The notes under the pieces were generated by a model that had not been told where the DNA came from, searched no databases, and saw only the letters and a list, made by a program, of their open reading frames with translations. DNA of 64,000 nt from Brachypodius melanocephalos (Eukaryota > Chordata > Aves > Passeriformes > Pycnonotidae), in the NCBI GenBank assembly GCA_013398615.1, contig VZSR01002420.1:1506242-1570241 (forward strand), given 5' to 3'. The translations under genes were made by a program, and so were the position numbers. This document shows, one piece after another, positions 61,401 through 64,000 of the stretch. Within the stretch, counting starts at the first letter, position 1. Every line of letters begins with the position of its first letter.

Positions 61401-64000
61401 GCATGTGGCAGAGGCTAGTTGGAAATTACAGACAGCCTGCATGTTTCAGGACTATCACAATGCACAGCACCCAGGAGCCCCCAAAAATATTTTCCACTCC
61501 TGTCAGCAATGACAAAAGGCCCCAAAGTACTGCTGGGTGACTACTTCCACTGATGTAGCCCATGGATCCATCTCTGGCAAAGCCACAAATGTGTGCAGAA
61601 AGCACTGTTTGAAGAAGTGCCAGTCTGCCTCACTCCCCAACTCATCTGCTTGTTTTCAGATACAGAGAAGTTAATTTTCCTCTTCAAGAGATCAGTTTGA
61701 CAGACAAATCTTATTGATCCCAAAGCGTGTTATTTCACTTTGTGACCATCTGCCCTTTTATTTAGAGTGCTGATTAGAATCTGACCCTGGTGCCAATAGA
61801 AACGTAAATATTAACTTGCTCAAACTACTTATATCTGAAAACTGAAAAGGACAAACATGTTTGTTGATTTATACACTGAGCCACTCAGTTCAAATGCTGG
61901 AAACTTTAACTGTACCCAGTGCAATGTACACATGCCATTCCTGAAAGTGGCAAGTGTGAGATGATCCACAGCTTCACTTTGTAGGATTTGGAGTCAGTGA
62001 GTTAGATCTCCAGGAAAGGGAAGAGTCTCAAACTTGTGTTATTGAGCAACAGACATGAGCAGTGAAAACATGATGGAAAGAACACCATTTGAAACACTAG
62101 AAATTATCTGAGAAGAGGCTACAGCTAAGGAACCCACTCCAGAGACTGATTTTTCATGCTAAGCAGGACAAAATTCTACTTTAATCATTCACTGTAATGA
62201 GTAAATTACAGAACTTCAATACAGAAATCCATATGCTACAGTGATATGAAACATATGGAAATTGTAATAATGGGATTGCAGAATGAAAATTAAAGTAAAT
62301 GCAAAAGTAGGTAGAAGTCAAATAATTTCAAAGAAATGCACACAGGAAAATTGCTGATGAGATAAATTAATCAAATTCGCCCTTTTTTCAGCACTTACAT
62401 TTCAAGGAAAAACTGGAAACTTACAGAACCAAGATTTAAAGATACAGGAGAGCCAAACATCATCTTTATTATCTTGATATCAATTACCCTGATTTGTATA
62501 ACGATTTCAGATATGATCATTCAAGTTTGTGTCAATCTAAATAAAGTTGCAATTACATTTGTTGTCCACTTGACATCCAGGTCATCTTCCTAATTTGCTG
62601 CCCCAACAACTCTATCGTTTCATCTCTAGCACCAACCATAAACCATCCTTTGGATTATTTTACACTGAACACTGTACCTAGGCCTACTGAAAGAGCTGGG
62701 ATTAAGTGATAGCTTTACACTAGGGAACTGAGGCGCTCTGCAAAGATACCTAAAGAATTTAAAAGAATGCATTAAACTTAAATGAAGCAGGAAGGCATCC
62801 AAGAGGAGTTCTGCAGAAACACTGACTGGCTCGGTTAAGCAATCAGTTTAAGGCCAAGTAAATAGGAAGACACATCAAAAATAAGGCAGAGGCAATACCT
62901 GAGCAAGCTAGGACTTAGCCTTGGGTGACTTCTATCAGCGATAGCAAGAAAAGTGGAATGAATGAAGAGAAGAAACAATTGACAACCAAGAAGGGAAGGA
63001 CAACTGTAAAGGCTTTTAACTGCACCTGGACAAGGAGAAGTGAGACAGAGAATGAACTTAAATGCTCATATTCAGCCTCCAGCATGGGTTCTCTTGTTCT
63101 ATTCCTTCCTGATTGTTTTCTTAGAACTCTTAGAAATGAGAACTAGGGAATCAAGCCACAGGCCAGAATTTGCTGTCCTGGCAGTCCAGTTCAGGAAACC
63201 CTCTCCTGCTGTAACCCAGGTTTCATCATGACTTGTCATCACCATCATATCCAAATAAGCCAAGTTTTCTCATCACATGGTGGCTGTTAAGATCAGCACA
63301 GGCTCCCCTTGTCCCCATCCTACCTCTACAGGAGAGGAGAAAAGAATGAAGGAGCTAAGGACCAAATACAGTGGAAACCTTTAAGTAAACTATGTAAACT
63401 GTGTAAGTGCATCGCTTCAGCAAGGGTAAAGAATAATTACATGAGACCACTTGCTAATATCACATCACTTTCTAATTCACATTTTCTCTGGGTGTCTGCT
63501 GCACATAAGCCCTTGCTGATTTCACAGTCAGGTACTATAGAAACCAGAAGGCACAGACCTAAAAATGACAGTCATATCAAGAAAGTCTATTCTGTGGTAT
63601 CCTACATAAATTGCTCAGTCTAGCTGCCTGCCTACAAACTACCCTTCTGGTATTCAGGCTGATTTTTAAGCATTTCAAACTGGGGAAAAAAAAAAAAAAA
63701 AGTGAATGCAATATCTTTGGGCTGAACAACTTTTATGGGTTCCCATACCCACCAAACCATGTAGATATGCATGCTGTAAGACTACCTTCAAGAGGCTGGG
63801 CAGACAGTGTGCCATCTGCCCACAGTCTCTACCTCTAAAAAGCATTTACAGCCACATCTGATGAGGCTGTATACCCAGAGGAGCAGCTGTGTTGATTTTC
63901 CCATAGGGATGCTTGCTAGAAAATCATGATTTTAATAAAAACACAAAGGCCTGGCTTAACTCCTTTTAATATATCTACAGCAGCAAACAAGACTTGAAAG
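58448..64000 (-). other. ZNF827 intron 1 (partial)
   Basis: Non-coding sequence upstream of exon 2. No exon 1 candidate (basic MPRRK-type start, expected to be GC-rich) and no CpG island are visible. It contains a short AAAAT tandem near 58935-58952, a poly(A) run at 63686-63701, and a block at 59400-59590 that retains several CpG dinucleotides in otherwise AT-rich DNA. Open frames here are short and look like chance. Confidence 0.8.
63686..63701. repeat. Poly(A) tract
   Basis: A16 run in intron 1. Confidence 0.9.

Noticed and set aside
1..64000. tRNA, rRNA, CRISPR, operons or bacterial-type features
   Set aside because: None seen; the window is a spliced vertebrate gene with LINE and LTR repeats.

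Overview
The window is vertebrate nuclear DNA, most likely avian. It is AT-rich and intron-dominated, has several CR1 LINE 3' ends of the bird type (tails resembling ATTCTRTGATTCT), one solo retroviral LTR, and one 100-base run of N (51392-51491) marking an assembly gap. Species cannot be determined; a passerine is a guess only.

The whole window appears to belong to one minus-strand gene, an orthologue of the C2H2 zinc-finger gene ZNF827. I could place seven consecutive internal coding exons, numbered here by analogy with the human protein with the MPRRK-type N-terminal exon as exon 1. They are: exon 2 (57437-58447), exon 3 (53547-53719), exon 4 (43304-43787), exon 5 (31399-31632), exon 6 (19596-19844), exon 7 (18852-18909, only 58 nt) and exon 8 (14261-14364). 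All splice sites are AG/GT and all phases join, giving 2313 nt or 771 codons. Exon 1 lies beyond 64000. The exons for the C-terminal zinc-finger cluster were not seen and should lie beyond position 1.

Exon 2 encodes the long Ser/Leu/Ala-rich N-terminal region. Exon 3 and the start of exon 4 encode three C2H2 fingers. Exons 4, 5 and 6 each carry VKEEP/IKEEP sumoylation-type motifs and each ends with the same roughly 15-residue motif (S/R-Q-D-[IM]-S-V-K-[MA]-A-S-[DE]-L/F-L-x-x-L-S) just before a phase-1 junction. That pattern suggests duplicated exons. Exons 7 and 8 encode a conserved linker leading to the C-terminal fingers.

The rest is intron: CR1 insertions at about 8425, 23385, 24349, 28517, 28650, 34265 and 40640; older diverged CR1/L3-like remnants on the minus strand; an LTR nested in a CR1 that itself hosts another CR1; and microsatellites and A/T tracts. 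The most interesting unexplained item is a candidate coding exon at 17095-17247 (minus). It has good splice sites, an uninterrupted frame and symmetric 1-1 phase, but it cannot be read in frame after exon 7. It would fit only in a transcript that skips exons 7 and 8, which together are exactly 162 nt and also phase 1-1.
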